From: Caulobacteraceae bacterium
GTDB lineage: Bacteria > Pseudomonadota > Alphaproteobacteria > Caulobacterales > Caulobacteraceae
Assembly: GCA_019748055.1 (NCBI GenBank)
Contig: JAIEQC010000013.1
Span: 1 to 47,341 of the forward strand
Length of the DNA: 47,341 nucleotides
Reading direction: 5' to 3'
Shown here: piece by piece, positions 25,564 to 34,459 of the stretch
Layout of the letters: every line of letters begins with the position of its first letter
Position numbering within the stretch: the stretch's first letter is position 1
Program-made: the position numbers and the translations under genes
The notes under the pieces: generated by a model
The model's input: the letters and a program-made list of their open reading frames with translations, nothing else
Told to the model about the DNA's origin: nothing
The model's database searches: none

Positions 25564-26271
25564 ATGGTGTGGTGGTGGTGGATCGTGCCTTCGGTGGCGG
25601 CGTTCCTCGGCGTGATCGTCCTCTTCAGCGGACTGGGATCCCTGTTCCGCGGGCGGTTCGTTTCCGGAGGTCTGGGCGCCGTCGGGGGCGGCGGGCTTCT
25701 CGCCGCCGCAGCGATCGCGACATTGCTGGGCCTGAACGTCCAGACCTGGTCCCGCCTGACCTACGAACGCCCCGTCGCCACCATCCGAACGAAACAGCTG
25801 GGGCCCCAGTATTTCGAGGCGACCGTCACCCAGCCCGCCGCCGGCGAGGACGCCCAACCCGTCGTCGGCGTCTACGCCATGCATGGCGACGAATGGCGGC
25901 TGGAGGCGCAGGTTCTGCGCTGGAAGCCGTGGGCCAACGTACTGGGCCTGGACACCCAGTATCGGCTCGATCGACTGTCCGGCAGATACCAGACGGCAGA
26001 ACAGGAACGGACCGCGATCCGCAGCGTCCATGAGATCAAGGGCGGCGATCCGGCCATCGACCTGCCTTGGTCGATCAGCGCCTGGGACATGGCACGGAAG
26101 TATCGTCGTTGGGTCGACGCGGTCGACACGCTGTACGGCGGCGGCGCCTACATGCCGATGGCCGACGGCGCCGAATACGAGGTCTGGATCACCCAGTCCG
26201 GCCTCATCGCGCGGCCCACGAACGCTCCGGCCCGCACCGCCTCGTCCGGCGGCTGGACCGAGGTCCGCTGA
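25564..26271 (+). CDS. Inner-membrane protein of unknown function
   Basis: A 235-residue protein with two N-terminal membrane segments (about residues 5-25 and 38-58, the first with four consecutive Trp) and a soluble C-terminal domain of about 170 residues with alternating strands and helices (PVATIRTKQLGPQYFEATV; GDEWRLEAQVLRWKPW). Similar proteins are widespread in Caulobacterales and other proteobacteria with no assigned function; I cannot place it further. It is divergent from the CHASE3 kinase gene and converges with flhA with a 1-nt gap. Confidence 0.78.
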   Translation: MVWWWWIVPSVAAFLGVIVLFSGLGSLFRGRFVSGGLGAVGGGGLLAAAAIATLLGLNVQTWSRLTYERPVATIRTKQLGPQYFEATVTQPAAGEDAQPVVGVYAMHGDEWRLEAQVLRWKPWANVLGLDTQYRLDRLSGRYQTAEQERTAIRSVHEIKGGDPAIDLPWSISAWDMARKYRRWVDAVDTLYGGGAYMPMADGAEYEVWITQSGLIARPTNAPARTASSGGWTEVR

Positions 26272-26272
26272 C

Positions 26273-28378
26273 CTAGACGCTGCCCACCGTCCGCAGCCGC
26301 GCGCGGGGGTGGACCTCGTTCTGGCTCATCACCGTGGTCTGTCCGCGGAAGCGCTCGATGATGGAACGGACGTAGGGCCGGATCTGCGGCCCGGTCAGCA
26401 GCACGGCCGTCTCGCCCGCCATGGCCGCGCGCTCGAAGGTGTCGCGCACCGCGCGGATGAAGTCCTGCAGCCGTGACGGCGCCATGGCCAGCTGGCGGTC
26501 CTCGCCCTGCCCGACCAGGCTCTCGGCGAAGGCCTGCTCCCACTCCGGCGACAGGGTGACGATCGGCAGGGCGCCGTCGTCGCCGCGATGCTGCCAGCAC
26601 AACTGACGCGCCAGCCGCGTGCGCACATGCTCCACCAGGCCCGTCACCGACGTCGTATGCGGCGCCGCCTCGGCCAGGCCTTCCAGGATTGAGGCCAGGT
26701 CCCGGATCGACACCTTCTCCCTCAGCAACGCCTGCAGAACCCTCTGAAGCGTCGTCACCGTCACCACCGACGGGATCAGCTCGTCGACCAGCTTCTTCTC
26801 CTCGCCCTCCAGCCCGTTCAGCAGCTTCTGCACCTCGGCATAGGACAAGAGGTCGGCCATGTTCTCCTTCAGGATCTCCGTCAGGTGCGTGGTCAGCACC
26901 GTCGACGGGTCCACGATGGTGTAGCCGCGGAACGTCGCCTCTTCCCTCAGCCCCTCGTCGATCCAGGTGGCGGGCAGGCCAAAGGCCGGCTCCCGCGTGT
27001 GCTCGCCCGGCAGCTCGACCTGACGCCCCGCCGGATCCATCGCCAGCAGTTGACCCAGCCGCACCTCGCCCGTCCCGGCCTCCATCTCCTTGATGCGGAT
27101 CGCGTAGCCCTGGGTGCCCAGCCTCATGTTGTCCAGGATGCGCACCGCCGGCATGACGAAGCCGTACTCCTGCGCCAGCGAGCGGCGCAGGGCCCGCACC
27201 TGGTCGGTCAGCCGCCGCCCCTCCAGCTCGTTGATCAGCGACAGCAGGGAATAGCCCAGCTCGATCTTCACCTCGTCGATGTTCAGGGCGGTCGAAATCG
27301 GCTCCTCGACGTCCTCGCGGGGTTTGGCCGCCGCCGCGTCCGCCTCGACCGGCTTGGGCCTCAGCTTCTCGCGTCCCAGCTTCCACGCCATGAAGCCCGC
27401 GCCGATCGAAAGGGCCGCGAACGGCAGAAGGGGCATTCCGGGGATCAGGCCGATCAGGCCGGACGCGCCCGACACCACGCCCAGCGACACCGGATTGGTC
27501 GCCAGCTGCTGCACCAGCGCCTTGTCCGCCGAGCCTTCGACGCCCGCCTTTGACACCAGAAAGCCCGCGGCGATCGACACGATCAGGGCCGGCACCTGCG
27601 TCACCAGACCGTCGCCGACGGTCAGCAGGACATAGCTGTTGGCCGCGTCGCCCGCCGCCATGCCGTGCGAGATGACGCCGATCAGGATGCCGCCGATGGC
27701 GTTGATGGCCGTGATGATCAGCCCCGCCACGGCGTCGCCGCGCACGAACTTGGACGCGCCGTCCATGGCCCCGAAGAAGGTCGATTCCTGCTCCAGCTCC
27801 TTGCGCCGCAGCTTGGCCTGGTCCTCGTCGATCAGGCCGGACGACAGGTCGGCGTCGATCGCCATCTGCTTGCCCGGCATGGAGTCCAGGGTGAAGCGGG
27901 CCGACACCTCGGCGATGCGGGTCGAGCCCTTGGTGATGACGACGAAGTTCACCACCAGCAGGATGATGAAGATGATGATGCCGATGATGAAGCTGCCGCC
28001 CATCATCAGGCTGCCGAACGACTGAATCACCGCGCCGGCGCTGTCCGTGCCCTCGTGACCGTGGCTCAGGATCAGCCGCGTCGAGGCCAGGTTCAGGCCC
28101 AGCCGGAACAGGGTCGAGACCAGCAGCACCGTCGGGAAGATGGCGAAATCCAGCGGCCGCTTCATCAACAGCGCCGTCATCAGGATCAGCACGCTGGACA
28201 CCAGCGAGATCGCCAGCAGCAGATCCAGCAGGAAGCTGGGGATCGGCAGGATCAGCAGCATGACGATGCCGATGACGCCCGCCGCCATCAGCACTTCGCC
28301 ACGCATCAGCCAGCCGCGCATGTCCCGGCCCGTGGGCCGCGCCATGCCGTCGCGCATCATGACCGGAGCGTCGGTCAT
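26273..28378 (-). CDS. flhA: Flagellar biosynthesis protein FlhA
   Basis: A 701-residue component of the flagellar type III export gate. Eight hydrophobic segments span residues about 25-325, with the FHIPEP-family signature (STRIAEVSARFTLDSMPGKQMAIDADL) between them; the remaining ~350 residues form the cytosolic nonameric ring that docks export substrates and chaperones. The length is normal. Its start overlaps the stop of the beta-lactamase gene by 4 nt (ATGA), so it is translated from the same message as fliF through flbD. In Caulobacter flhA lies close to flbD, which matches except for the inserted gene. Confidence 0.97.
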   Translation of the reverse strand: MTDAPVMMRDGMARPTGRDMRGWLMRGEVLMAAGVIGIVMLLILPIPSFLLDLLLAISLVSSVLILMTALLMKRPLDFAIFPTVLLVSTLFRLGLNLASTRLILSHGHEGTDSAGAVIQSFGSLMMGGSFIIGIIIFIILLVVNFVVITKGSTRIAEVSARFTLDSMPGKQMAIDADLSSGLIDEDQAKLRRKELEQESTFFGAMDGASKFVRGDAVAGLIITAINAIGGILIGVISHGMAAGDAANSYVLLTVGDGLVTQVPALIVSIAAGFLVSKAGVEGSADKALVQQLATNPVSLGVVSGASGLIGLIPGMPLLPFAALSIGAGFMAWKLGREKLRPKPVEADAAAAKPREDVEEPISTALNIDEVKIELGYSLLSLINELEGRRLTDQVRALRRSLAQEYGFVMPAVRILDNMRLGTQGYAIRIKEMEAGTGEVRLGQLLAMDPAGRQVELPGEHTREPAFGLPATWIDEGLREEATFRGYTIVDPSTVLTTHLTEILKENMADLLSYAEVQKLLNGLEGEEKKLVDELIPSVVTVTTLQRVLQALLREKVSIRDLASILEGLAEAAPHTTSVTGLVEHVRTRLARQLCWQHRGDDGALPIVTLSPEWEQAFAESLVGQGEDRQLAMAPSRLQDFIRAVRDTFERAAMAGETAVLLTGPQIRPYVRSIIERFRGQTTVMSQNEVHPRARLRTVGSV

Positions 28379-29265
28379 GCGCGCCCCAGCTCAACCAGCG
28401 CCAGCCGCGTCGCCTCGGCGATCACCGCCTCGTTCCGCTCGGCCGCCGTCTCCCGCGCGCCGTGGTGATAGGCGGCGACGATCACCGGCGCGCCCGACGG
28501 CGGATACAGCACGCCGATGTCGTTGGTCGGGCCATAGCCGCCCGTGCCGGTCTTGTGCGCCACCGTCCAACCGGCGGGCACGCCGGCCTTGATCCGCGCG
28601 GGCCCGGTCGGCGTGTCGATCATCCAGCGCAGCAGCGTGTCCTTATGCGGGGCGCTCAGCGGCGTGTCCGCATCGATCAGCAGGCGTTTCAGGTTCGCCG
28701 CCGAACTCAGCGGCCTGATCGTGTCCTTGTCGCCGTCCAGCCGGTTCATCTCGGGCTCGAAGCGGTCGACCGTCGTGTCGGCGTCGCCCAGCTCACGATA
28801 GAAGGCACGCATCGGCTCCAGCCCGCCCATCGCCTTCAGCAGCAGGTTGGCCGCCGGATTGTCGCTGACTTCCACCGTGCCCTTCATCAAGGCCTCGACG
28901 CTCAGCGCGCCGCCGACGGCGGGCTCGGTGACCGGCGCATGGTTGACCATGTCGGCGCGCGTCACCGGGATCATCCGGTCCAGCCGCTCCTCGCCCGCCT
29001 GCACCCGCAGGAAGGTCGCGGCGGCCAGGAACATCTTGAAGGTGGAGCAATAGACGAACCGCTCCTCCCCCCGCCAAGCCAGCATACGGCCGGACCCGAG
29101 ATCATGGCCCACGAAGCCCAGCCGCCCGCCGTCCCGCGCCTCCAGCGCCGACAGGTCGAACATTTCGGGGCCCGACGGAGCGGGTTCGGACGAGGTTTGG
29201 GGCGCACGACCGCAGGCGGTCAGGCCCAGAGCCGACAGGCCGGTCAGGACGCTTCTGCGGTCCAT
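28375..29265 (-). CDS. Class A beta-lactamase, predicted lipoprotein
   Basis: A 296-residue serine beta-lactamase with every class A motif: S74-T-F-K77 (SxxK), S134-D-N136, the omega-loop R168-F-E170-P-E-M-N174 and K238-T-G240. A Cys (C73) directly precedes the catalytic Ser, and KTGTGGYGPTNDIG resembles CTX-M-like and other environmental enzymes; the partner Cys of the class A carbapenemases is not seen. The N-terminus carries RR and a lipobox (GLTAC, Cys18), so it is probably an envelope-anchored lipoprotein, possibly exported by Tat. It should hydrolyse beta-lactams, spectrum unpredictable. It lies between flbD (14 nt away) and flhA (4-nt overlap), an unusual site. Confidence 0.95.
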   Translation of the reverse strand: MDRRSVLTGLSALGLTACGRAPQTSSEPAPSGPEMFDLSALEARDGGRLGFVGHDLGSGRMLAWRGEERFVYCSTFKMFLAAATFLRVQAGEERLDRMIPVTRADMVNHAPVTEPAVGGALSVEALMKGTVEVSDNPAANLLLKAMGGLEPMRAFYRELGDADTTVDRFEPEMNRLDGDKDTIRPLSSAANLKRLLIDADTPLSAPHKDTLLRWMIDTPTGPARIKAGVPAGWTVAHKTGTGGYGPTNDIGVLYPPSGAPVIVAAYHHGARETAAERNEAVIAEATRLALVELGRA

Positions 29266-29279
29266 GGCGCCGGATCCCC

Positions 29280-30659
29280 TCAGGCCGCGTAGCCGGCGGC
29301 GACGCCGGACTGGGGCGCCGGGATCGCGGTGCCCTCGTCGGCGTATTCGTTCAGCTTGTTGCGCAACGTGCGGATCGAGATGCCCAGGATGTTGGCCGCA
29401 TGGGTGCGGTTGCCCAGGCAGTGGGTCAGGGTGTCCAGGATCAGCGCCTTCTCCATCTGCGCCACCGTCTGGCCGACCTGGGCGCGCGAGACGGCGTCGG
29501 CGGTCTGGGCGGCGCGACCGGCCGGACCCGCGTCATAGGTCCCGCCCCCCGTCAGCGGCTGCCCGTCCGGCAGGCGGATGGCGTCGACGTCGATCTCCGC
29601 CCCGGTCGCCAGCAGCACCGCGCGGTGCATGGCGTTTTCCAGCTCGCGCACGTTGCCGGTCCAGCGGTGACCGGAGATGGCGCGCCGCGCGGCTTCGGAG
29701 ATCGGACGCGCCGGCACGCCGTTGGCGGCCGCGTACTTCTTCACGAAGTGGTCGGCCAGGGCGACGACGTCCGCCGGGCGTTCGCGCAGGGCCGGCAGCT
29801 TCAGGTTCACGACGTTCAGCCGGTACAGCAGGTCCTCGCGGAACGTGCCCTCCGCCACCGACTTGGCCAGGTCGCGGTTCGACGTGGCGATGATGCGGAT
29901 GTTGACCGGCACCGGCTTGCCGCCGCCGACCCGGTCGATCACCCGCTCCTGGATCGCGCGCAGCAGCTTGGCCTGCAGCCGCACGTCCATCTCCGAGATT
30001 TCGTCGAGCAGCAGCGTGCCGCCGTCGGCCTCCTCGAACTTGCCGATGCGCCGGGCCACGGCGCCGGTGAAGGCGCCCTTCTCGTGCCCGAACAGCTCGG
30101 ATTCCAGCAAATTGTCCGGGATCGCCGCGCAGTTGACGCTGATGAACGGCCGCTCGGCGCGCTTGGACTTCTGGTGCAGATAGCGCGCCATCACCTCCTT
30201 GCCGACGCCGCTTTCGCCGGTGATCAGGATGCTGGCCTCCGAGCGCGCCACCTGGTCGGCCAGCTGGATCACCGCCTTCATCGCCGGGTCGGCGGAGATC
30301 ATCGGCCGCTCGTCGTCCGCCACCGCCGACAGCACCGCCGCGATCAGGTCCGCCTCGGGCGGCAGGGGGATGAACTCCTTGGCCCCCGCCCGGATCGCCG
30401 CCGCCGCCTCGCTGGGGCCCGCGTCGACGCCGCAGGCCACCACCGGCACATGGATGCGCTCGGCCTCGTTGGCCGCGATCAGGGCGGCGATGTCGATGCG
30501 CCAGTCGACCATCAGCAGGTCCGCGCCCTGCCCCCGGCGCAGCTGCTCCGTCGCCTGGTCCCCGCGCTCGACGTGCTGGACCTTGGCCCCGTGGGCCATG
30601 GCCATCTTCACCGCCGTGGCGAGCTGTCCGCTCAGTCTGCCGACCACCAGAAGCCGCAT
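29280..30659 (-). CDS. flbD: Sigma-54 flagellar transcriptional activator FlbD
   Basis: A 459-residue enhancer-binding protein: N-terminal receiver-like domain (1-115), AAA+ domain with Walker A GESGVGKE, the sigma-54-contacting GAFTGA loop and Walker B GGTLLLDEISEMD, and a Fis-type helix-turn-helix (RTHAANILGISIRTLRNKLNEY). The receiver has D52 in its acceptor position but lacks the acidic pair near residues 8-9 (VVGRLSG), which fits FlbD, whose activity depends on FliX more than on phosphorylation. It activates late sigma-54 flagellar genes and represses fliF in Caulobacter. The position after fliN confirms the identity. Confidence 0.95.
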   Translation of the reverse strand: MRLLVVGRLSGQLATAVKMAMAHGAKVQHVERGDQATEQLRRGQGADLLMVDWRIDIAALIAANEAERIHVPVVACGVDAGPSEAAAAIRAGAKEFIPLPPEADLIAAVLSAVADDERPMISADPAMKAVIQLADQVARSEASILITGESGVGKEVMARYLHQKSKRAERPFISVNCAAIPDNLLESELFGHEKGAFTGAVARRIGKFEEADGGTLLLDEISEMDVRLQAKLLRAIQERVIDRVGGGKPVPVNIRIIATSNRDLAKSVAEGTFREDLLYRLNVVNLKLPALRERPADVVALADHFVKKYAAANGVPARPISEAARRAISGHRWTGNVRELENAMHRAVLLATGAEIDVDAIRLPDGQPLTGGGTYDAGPAGRAAQTADAVSRAQVGQTVAQMEKALILDTLTHCLGNRTHAANILGISIRTLRNKLNEYADEGTAIPAPQSGVAAGYAA

Positions 30660-30695
30660 GGGTCGTCCTCCCTAAATCCTACATCCGGTCGCCGG

Positions 30696-31025
30696 TCAGG
30701 CGCCCGCGTCCTCGGTCTTGATGATTTCCGTCATGGTCACGCCCAGCCGGTCCTCGACGACGACGACTTCCCCGCGCGCGACCAGCCGGTTGTTGACGAA
30801 GATGTCGATCGCCTCGCCGACCTTTCGGTCCAGCTCCAGCACCGAGCCGGCCCCCAGCTTCAGCAGCTGCGCCACCGACATGTGCGACTTGCCCAGCACG
30901 GCGGCGATGTTCACCGGCACGTCGAACACGGGCGCCAGATCGGCGGCGGACTTGTCCGCCGCGTCGTCGGCGGTCACCAGCGCCGTGCCGTCGGGAAACT
31001 CTTCGAGGGGCAGGTCGGCGGCCAT
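30696..31025 (-). CDS. fliN: Flagellar motor switch protein FliN
   Basis: A 109-residue protein made of the SpoA/FliN fold: VPVNIAAVLGKSHMSVAQLLKLGAGSVLELDRKVGEAIDIFVNNRLVARGEVVVVEDRLGVTMTEII. It forms part of the C-ring and binds FliH to bring export substrates. The chosen start is an ATG at 31025, 2 nt after the fliH stop. The short N-terminal extension of about 30 residues is normal for alphaproteobacteria. Confidence 0.96.
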   Translation of the reverse strand: MAADLPLEEFPDGTALVTADDAADKSAADLAPVFDVPVNIAAVLGKSHMSVAQLLKLGAGSVLELDRKVGEAIDIFVNNRLVARGEVVVVEDRLGVTMTEIIKTEDAGA

Positions 31026-31027
31026 GG

Positions 31028-31669
31028 TCAGGCTCCCAGATCAAGCGGTTCGGCGTGCCCGGCCTCGGCGGCCAGGGCAGAATGCAGGGCGTCGGCCAGA
31101 CGCGCGGCGGCGGCGTCCAGATTGAACTCCGCCCGCCCGTCGGCCCAGGTCAGTTCGAAGGCGGCGGGGGCCATCGACGGGTCGTCGCGGAAGGCCACGC
31201 CAGCGGAATGGCCGGCCTGGGCGCAGGCGTCCTCGATCAGGCCGCGCGCCGTCTCGTCCAGCCCGCCCGCCCGGATCGTCAGCCGGCCCTGCGCCTCGAT
31301 CTCGCGGCCCAGCGCCTCCAGCGCGGCGGTCACCGCCCCGGCCGGGAACCGCGCCAACGCCGTCGACGCCAAAGCCCGTCCGCACGCCAGAGCCAGCTCG
31401 GCCGATTCCTCGCGGTGGCGACGCGCCACGTCCGACAAAGCCGGCAGGCCCCGCGCCACGGCGTCGGCGACCACCGCCAGCGCCGCTGAGCGCTGCCCTT
31501 CGGCCTCGGCCAGCGCCTGCGCCCGAGCTTCCGCCGCGGCCTGGGCCACCAGCGCCTCGACCTCGGCGGGCAGATAGGCCCGCCGCGCGGGCCGCCAGTC
31601 GGACGCGCGGACGACCCGGCCGTCCTCGGCGAACTCCTGATCGAAAACGAAGGGGCGGGCGGCGCTCAT
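31028..31669 (-). CDS. fliH: Flagellar assembly protein FliH (FlbE)
   Basis: A 213-residue protein: N-terminal unstructured part, a long Ala/Glu/Arg-rich helix (VEALVAQAAAEARAQALAEAEGQRSAALA) and a C-terminal vacuolar-ATPase-E-like domain. FliH regulates the FliI ATPase and connects it to FliN at the export gate. The Caulobacter homologue was named FlbE. Sequence conservation in this family is low, so the call relies on composition and position between fliG and fliN. Confidence 0.88.
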   Translation of the reverse strand: MSAARPFVFDQEFAEDGRVVRASDWRPARRAYLPAEVEALVAQAAAEARAQALAEAEGQRSAALAVVADAVARGLPALSDVARRHREESAELALACGRALASTALARFPAGAVTAALEALGREIEAQGRLTIRAGGLDETARGLIEDACAQAGHSAGVAFRDDPSMAPAAFELTWADGRAEFNLDAAAARLADALHSALAAEAGHAEPLDLGA

Positions 31670-31670
31670 G

Positions 31671-32705
31671 TCAGTAGATCAACTCGTCGTCGCCGCCCTG
31701 GCCGACCAGCATGATCTCGCCCTTGGCGGCCAGGTCCTTGGCGACCTGAACCATCGTCATCTGGGCCTGGTCGACGTCCTTCAGACGCACCGGCCCCATG
31801 CTCTCCATGTCCTCGCGCATGATCTTGGCGGCGCGCTCGGACATGTTGGAGAAGAACAGCTCGCGCAGGCTCTCCGACGCCCCCTTCAGCGCCAGCCCCA
31901 GCTGGTCCTTCTCCACCGCGCGCAGCAGGGTCTGGATCCCGCCCGGGTCCAGCTTGGCCAGGTCCTCGAACACGAACATCAGCGCGCGGATGCGCTCGGC
32001 GGACTCACGGTTCCGCTCTTCCAGCGCGCCGATGAAGCGAGCCTCCGTCTGGCGGTCGAAGCTGTTGAAGATGTCGGCCATCAGCTCGTGGCTGTCGCGC
32101 TTGGACGTCCTGGCCAGGTTCGACATGAACTCGGTGCGCAGCGTCTGCTCGATCTTGTCCAGGATCTCGCGCTGCACCGGCTCCATGCGCAGCATCCGCT
32201 GCACGCATTCCAGAGCGAAGTCCTCAGGCAGCGCCGTCAGCACCCGCGCCGCGTGGTCCGGCTTGATCTTCGACAGCACCACCGCGACGGTCTGCGGATA
32301 TTCGTTCTTGAGGTAGTTCGCCAGAACCGCCTCGTTCACGTTCCCCAGCTTGTCCCACATGGTCCGGCCGGCCGGACCGCGGATTTCCTCCATCATCGCG
32401 TCGACGCGATCGGCGGGCATGAAGGCGGTCAGCAGCTTCTGGGTCTGCTCGAAGCTGCCCATCACGGCGCCGGAGCCGCTCATGCCGGACACGAACTCCA
32501 GCAGCAGCTCCTCCACCACCGACGAACTGACGGTGCCCAGGCTGGCCATGGCCTGGGAGATTTCCTTGATCTCGTCCTCGTCCAGGCCCTGCCACAGACG
32601 TACGTGATCCTCGCCCAGCGACAGCAGGACCACGGCCGCCTTCTCCGGGCCGCTCAGCTTGCGGACGTCCTCGACCGCCGCCTTCTTGGTGAGGAGCTTG
32701 GCCAT
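31671..32705 (-). CDS. fliG: Flagellar motor switch protein FliG
   Basis: A 344-residue C-ring protein. The N-terminal region ([23 protein letters not shown]) contacts FliF, the middle domain carries the [32 protein letters not shown] block with the EHPQT-like motif (here EYPQT), and the C-terminal charged helix ([22 protein letters not shown]) contacts the stator. Its ATG shares one base with the fliF stop (TGATG), and its stop lies 1 nt before fliH. Confidence 0.97.
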   Translation of the reverse strand: MAKLLTKKAAVEDVRKLSGPEKAAVVLLSLGEDHVRLWQGLDEDEIKEISQAMASLGTVSSSVVEELLLEFVSGMSGSGAVMGSFEQTQKLLTAFMPADRVDAMMEEIRGPAGRTMWDKLGNVNEAVLANYLKNEYPQTVAVVLSKIKPDHAARVLTALPEDFALECVQRMLRMEPVQREILDKIEQTLRTEFMSNLARTSKRDSHELMADIFNSFDRQTEARFIGALEERNRESAERIRALMFVFEDLAKLDPGGIQTLLRAVEKDQLGLALKGASESLRELFFSNMSERAAKIMREDMESMGPVRLKDVDQAQMTMVQVAKDLAAKGEIMLVGQGGDDELIY

Positions 32706-34372
32706 CAGCCCTCATGCACCCAGGTGCGGAGGATGGCGGTCGATTCCTCCGGATGCTTCTCGACGAAATCGGCCACCTTGCGGACCGACGACGCCTTCAC
32801 CTGACCCTCGATGCGGGCGATGTCCAGGCGCTGCTCCATCTCGGTCGGACCGGTCAGCTGGGCGATTCCGCCGCCGCCGCCGCCGCCCGCGACGGCCACC
32901 GTCTGGATCTGGGTGACGCCCGGCGCACCGGGCAGCGCCGGAGCCGCACCCGCCATCTGCGCGCCGCCACCGCCCGTCGCGGCCTTCAGCAGCGGACGCA
33001 GGACGAAGAAGATCAGCAGGATGCCGGTGATCAGCAGGATCAGCAGCTCGACGCCCCGCATGATGTCGTTCTTGCCGAAGTCGAACATGCCGCCGCCGGC
33101 TTCGGTCCCGCCATCGGGCAGGGCGGCCCTGTCGAACCGGACGTTGGTGACCTCCAGCTTGTCGCCGCGCGTCTCGTCGATGCCGACGGCCGCGGCCACC
33201 AGGGCCTTGATCTGGGCGATCTCTTCGGGCGTACGCGCGGCATAGGTCGGCTCGGCCCCGTCCGCGCCGGGCGTCCACTTGCCGTCGACCGCCACGGCGA
33301 CCGCAAGACGCCGAACCTCGCCCGGCTCCTTCACCGTGGTCGTGGTGGTGTTGGAGATCTCGTAGTTGATGGTTTCGGACGTGTCCTGCTGGCTGGATCC
33401 GACCTGCGCGGTCTGCGGGCCCTCGCCGCCGGGGATGTTCTCCGTCGCCGTCGCCCCGCCCAGCGACTGGGCGCTGGTGTCCTGGGCGGTCGAGCCGTTG
33501 GTCGCCGTCGAGCGCACCACCTGACCGTCGGGGTCGTAGCGCAGCTCCTGCGTCGTCTGGCGGCTGTGGTCGATCTCGGCGGTGACCTGAACCCGCGCCG
33601 CGCCCGGGCCGACCACGCCCTCGACGATGTCCATGATCCGCGCCTGCAGCTGGCGCTCGGTCCCGGCCTTGGCCTGCTCGGCCCCGGCGCCGAAGCCGTC
33701 GTCCTGGCCGCCGGCGGCCAGGGTGCGGTTCATGTCGTCCACGACCGTCACGCGGTTCGGCTTCAGGTTCGGCACGGCCGAGGCGACCAGGTTGCGGATC
33801 GCCCGCACGTTCTCGGCCGTCATCTCGCGCCCGCCCAGACCCACGACGACCGAGGCGGTCGGTTCCGCCGCGTCCGCCTGGAACAGCGCCCGTTCCGGCA
33901 GGGCGATGCGCACACGCGCCATCGACACCCCGCGCAGGGACATGATGTCCCGGGCCAGTTCGCCTTCCAGCGCGCGCTTGGCGTTCAGATTCTGCTGGAA
34001 CTCAGTCTGGCCCAGCACCGACTGCTCGTCGAAGATCTCGTAGCCGACGGACCCCTGGGTCACCAGGCCCTTGCCGGCCAGCAGCATGCGGGCAGTGCCG
34101 ACTTCGTCGCGGCTGACGAAGATCGTCGAGCCGTCGCCCTTCGAAGAATACTTGATCCCGGCGGAGTCCAGCGCCGTCGTGATCTCCGACGCCTCGCGCA
34201 GGTCCAGGTTGGAATACAGCAGGGCGTCCGGCGCCTGGCCGATGCGCATCATGACGGCGACCAGCACCGCCGCGACGCCGGCCGCCACACCCAGCACGGC
34301 CGCCAGGCGACCGATCCCGAATCTCTGCACCGCCGCCGTAAAGCCGCCCACGCGCACCCGCCTAAGAACCAT
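32705..34372 (-). CDS. fliF: Flagellar MS-ring protein FliF
   Basis: A 555-residue inner-membrane protein with an N-terminal membrane segment (about 23-42), the YscJ-like periplasmic domain ([60 protein letters not shown]), a second periplasmic ring domain, a second membrane segment near 435-455 and a C-terminal cytoplasmic tail for FliG. About 26 copies form the basal ring and template flagellar assembly. The start has a poor ribosome site; a GTG nine codons in is possible. It is the first gene of the operon fliF-fliG-fliH-fliN-flbD-bla-flhA. Confidence 0.97.
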   Translation of the reverse strand: MVLRRVRVGGFTAAVQRFGIGRLAAVLGVAAGVAAVLVAVMMRIGQAPDALLYSNLDLREASEITTALDSAGIKYSSKGDGSTIFVSRDEVGTARMLLAGKGLVTQGSVGYEIFDEQSVLGQTEFQQNLNAKRALEGELARDIMSLRGVSMARVRIALPERALFQADAAEPTASVVVGLGGREMTAENVRAIRNLVASAVPNLKPNRVTVVDDMNRTLAAGGQDDGFGAGAEQAKAGTERQLQARIMDIVEGVVGPGAARVQVTAEIDHSRQTTQELRYDPDGQVVRSTATNGSTAQDTSAQSLGGATATENIPGGEGPQTAQVGSSQQDTSETINYEISNTTTTTVKEPGEVRRLAVAVAVDGKWTPGADGAEPTYAARTPEEIAQIKALVAAAVGIDETRGDKLEVTNVRFDRAALPDGGTEAGGGMFDFGKNDIMRGVELLILLITGILLIFFVLRPLLKAATGGGGAQMAGAAPALPGAPGVTQIQTVAVAGGGGGGGIAQLTGPTEMEQRLDIARIEGQVKASSVRKVADFVEKHPEESTAILRTWVHEG

Positions 34373-34420
34373 CGGCGGGACATCCGAACGCGCCCGCTAG
34401 GCAGAAACTGCCGGGAGCGT

Positions 34421-34437
34421 GGTAAATGCGGCGTTAA
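34421..34437 (-). promoter_or_regulatory. CtrA-like box of the fliF operon
   Basis: On the minus strand TTAACGCCGCATTTACC, that is TTAA-N7-TTTAC, one mismatch from the CtrA consensus, about 50 nt upstream of the fliF start codon. In Caulobacter the fliF operon is a class II flagellar operon driven by CtrA, so position and sequence agree. The -10 element was not identified. Confidence 0.6.
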
Positions 34438-34459
34438 GGACGTTGGGCGGGCGGCGAAT

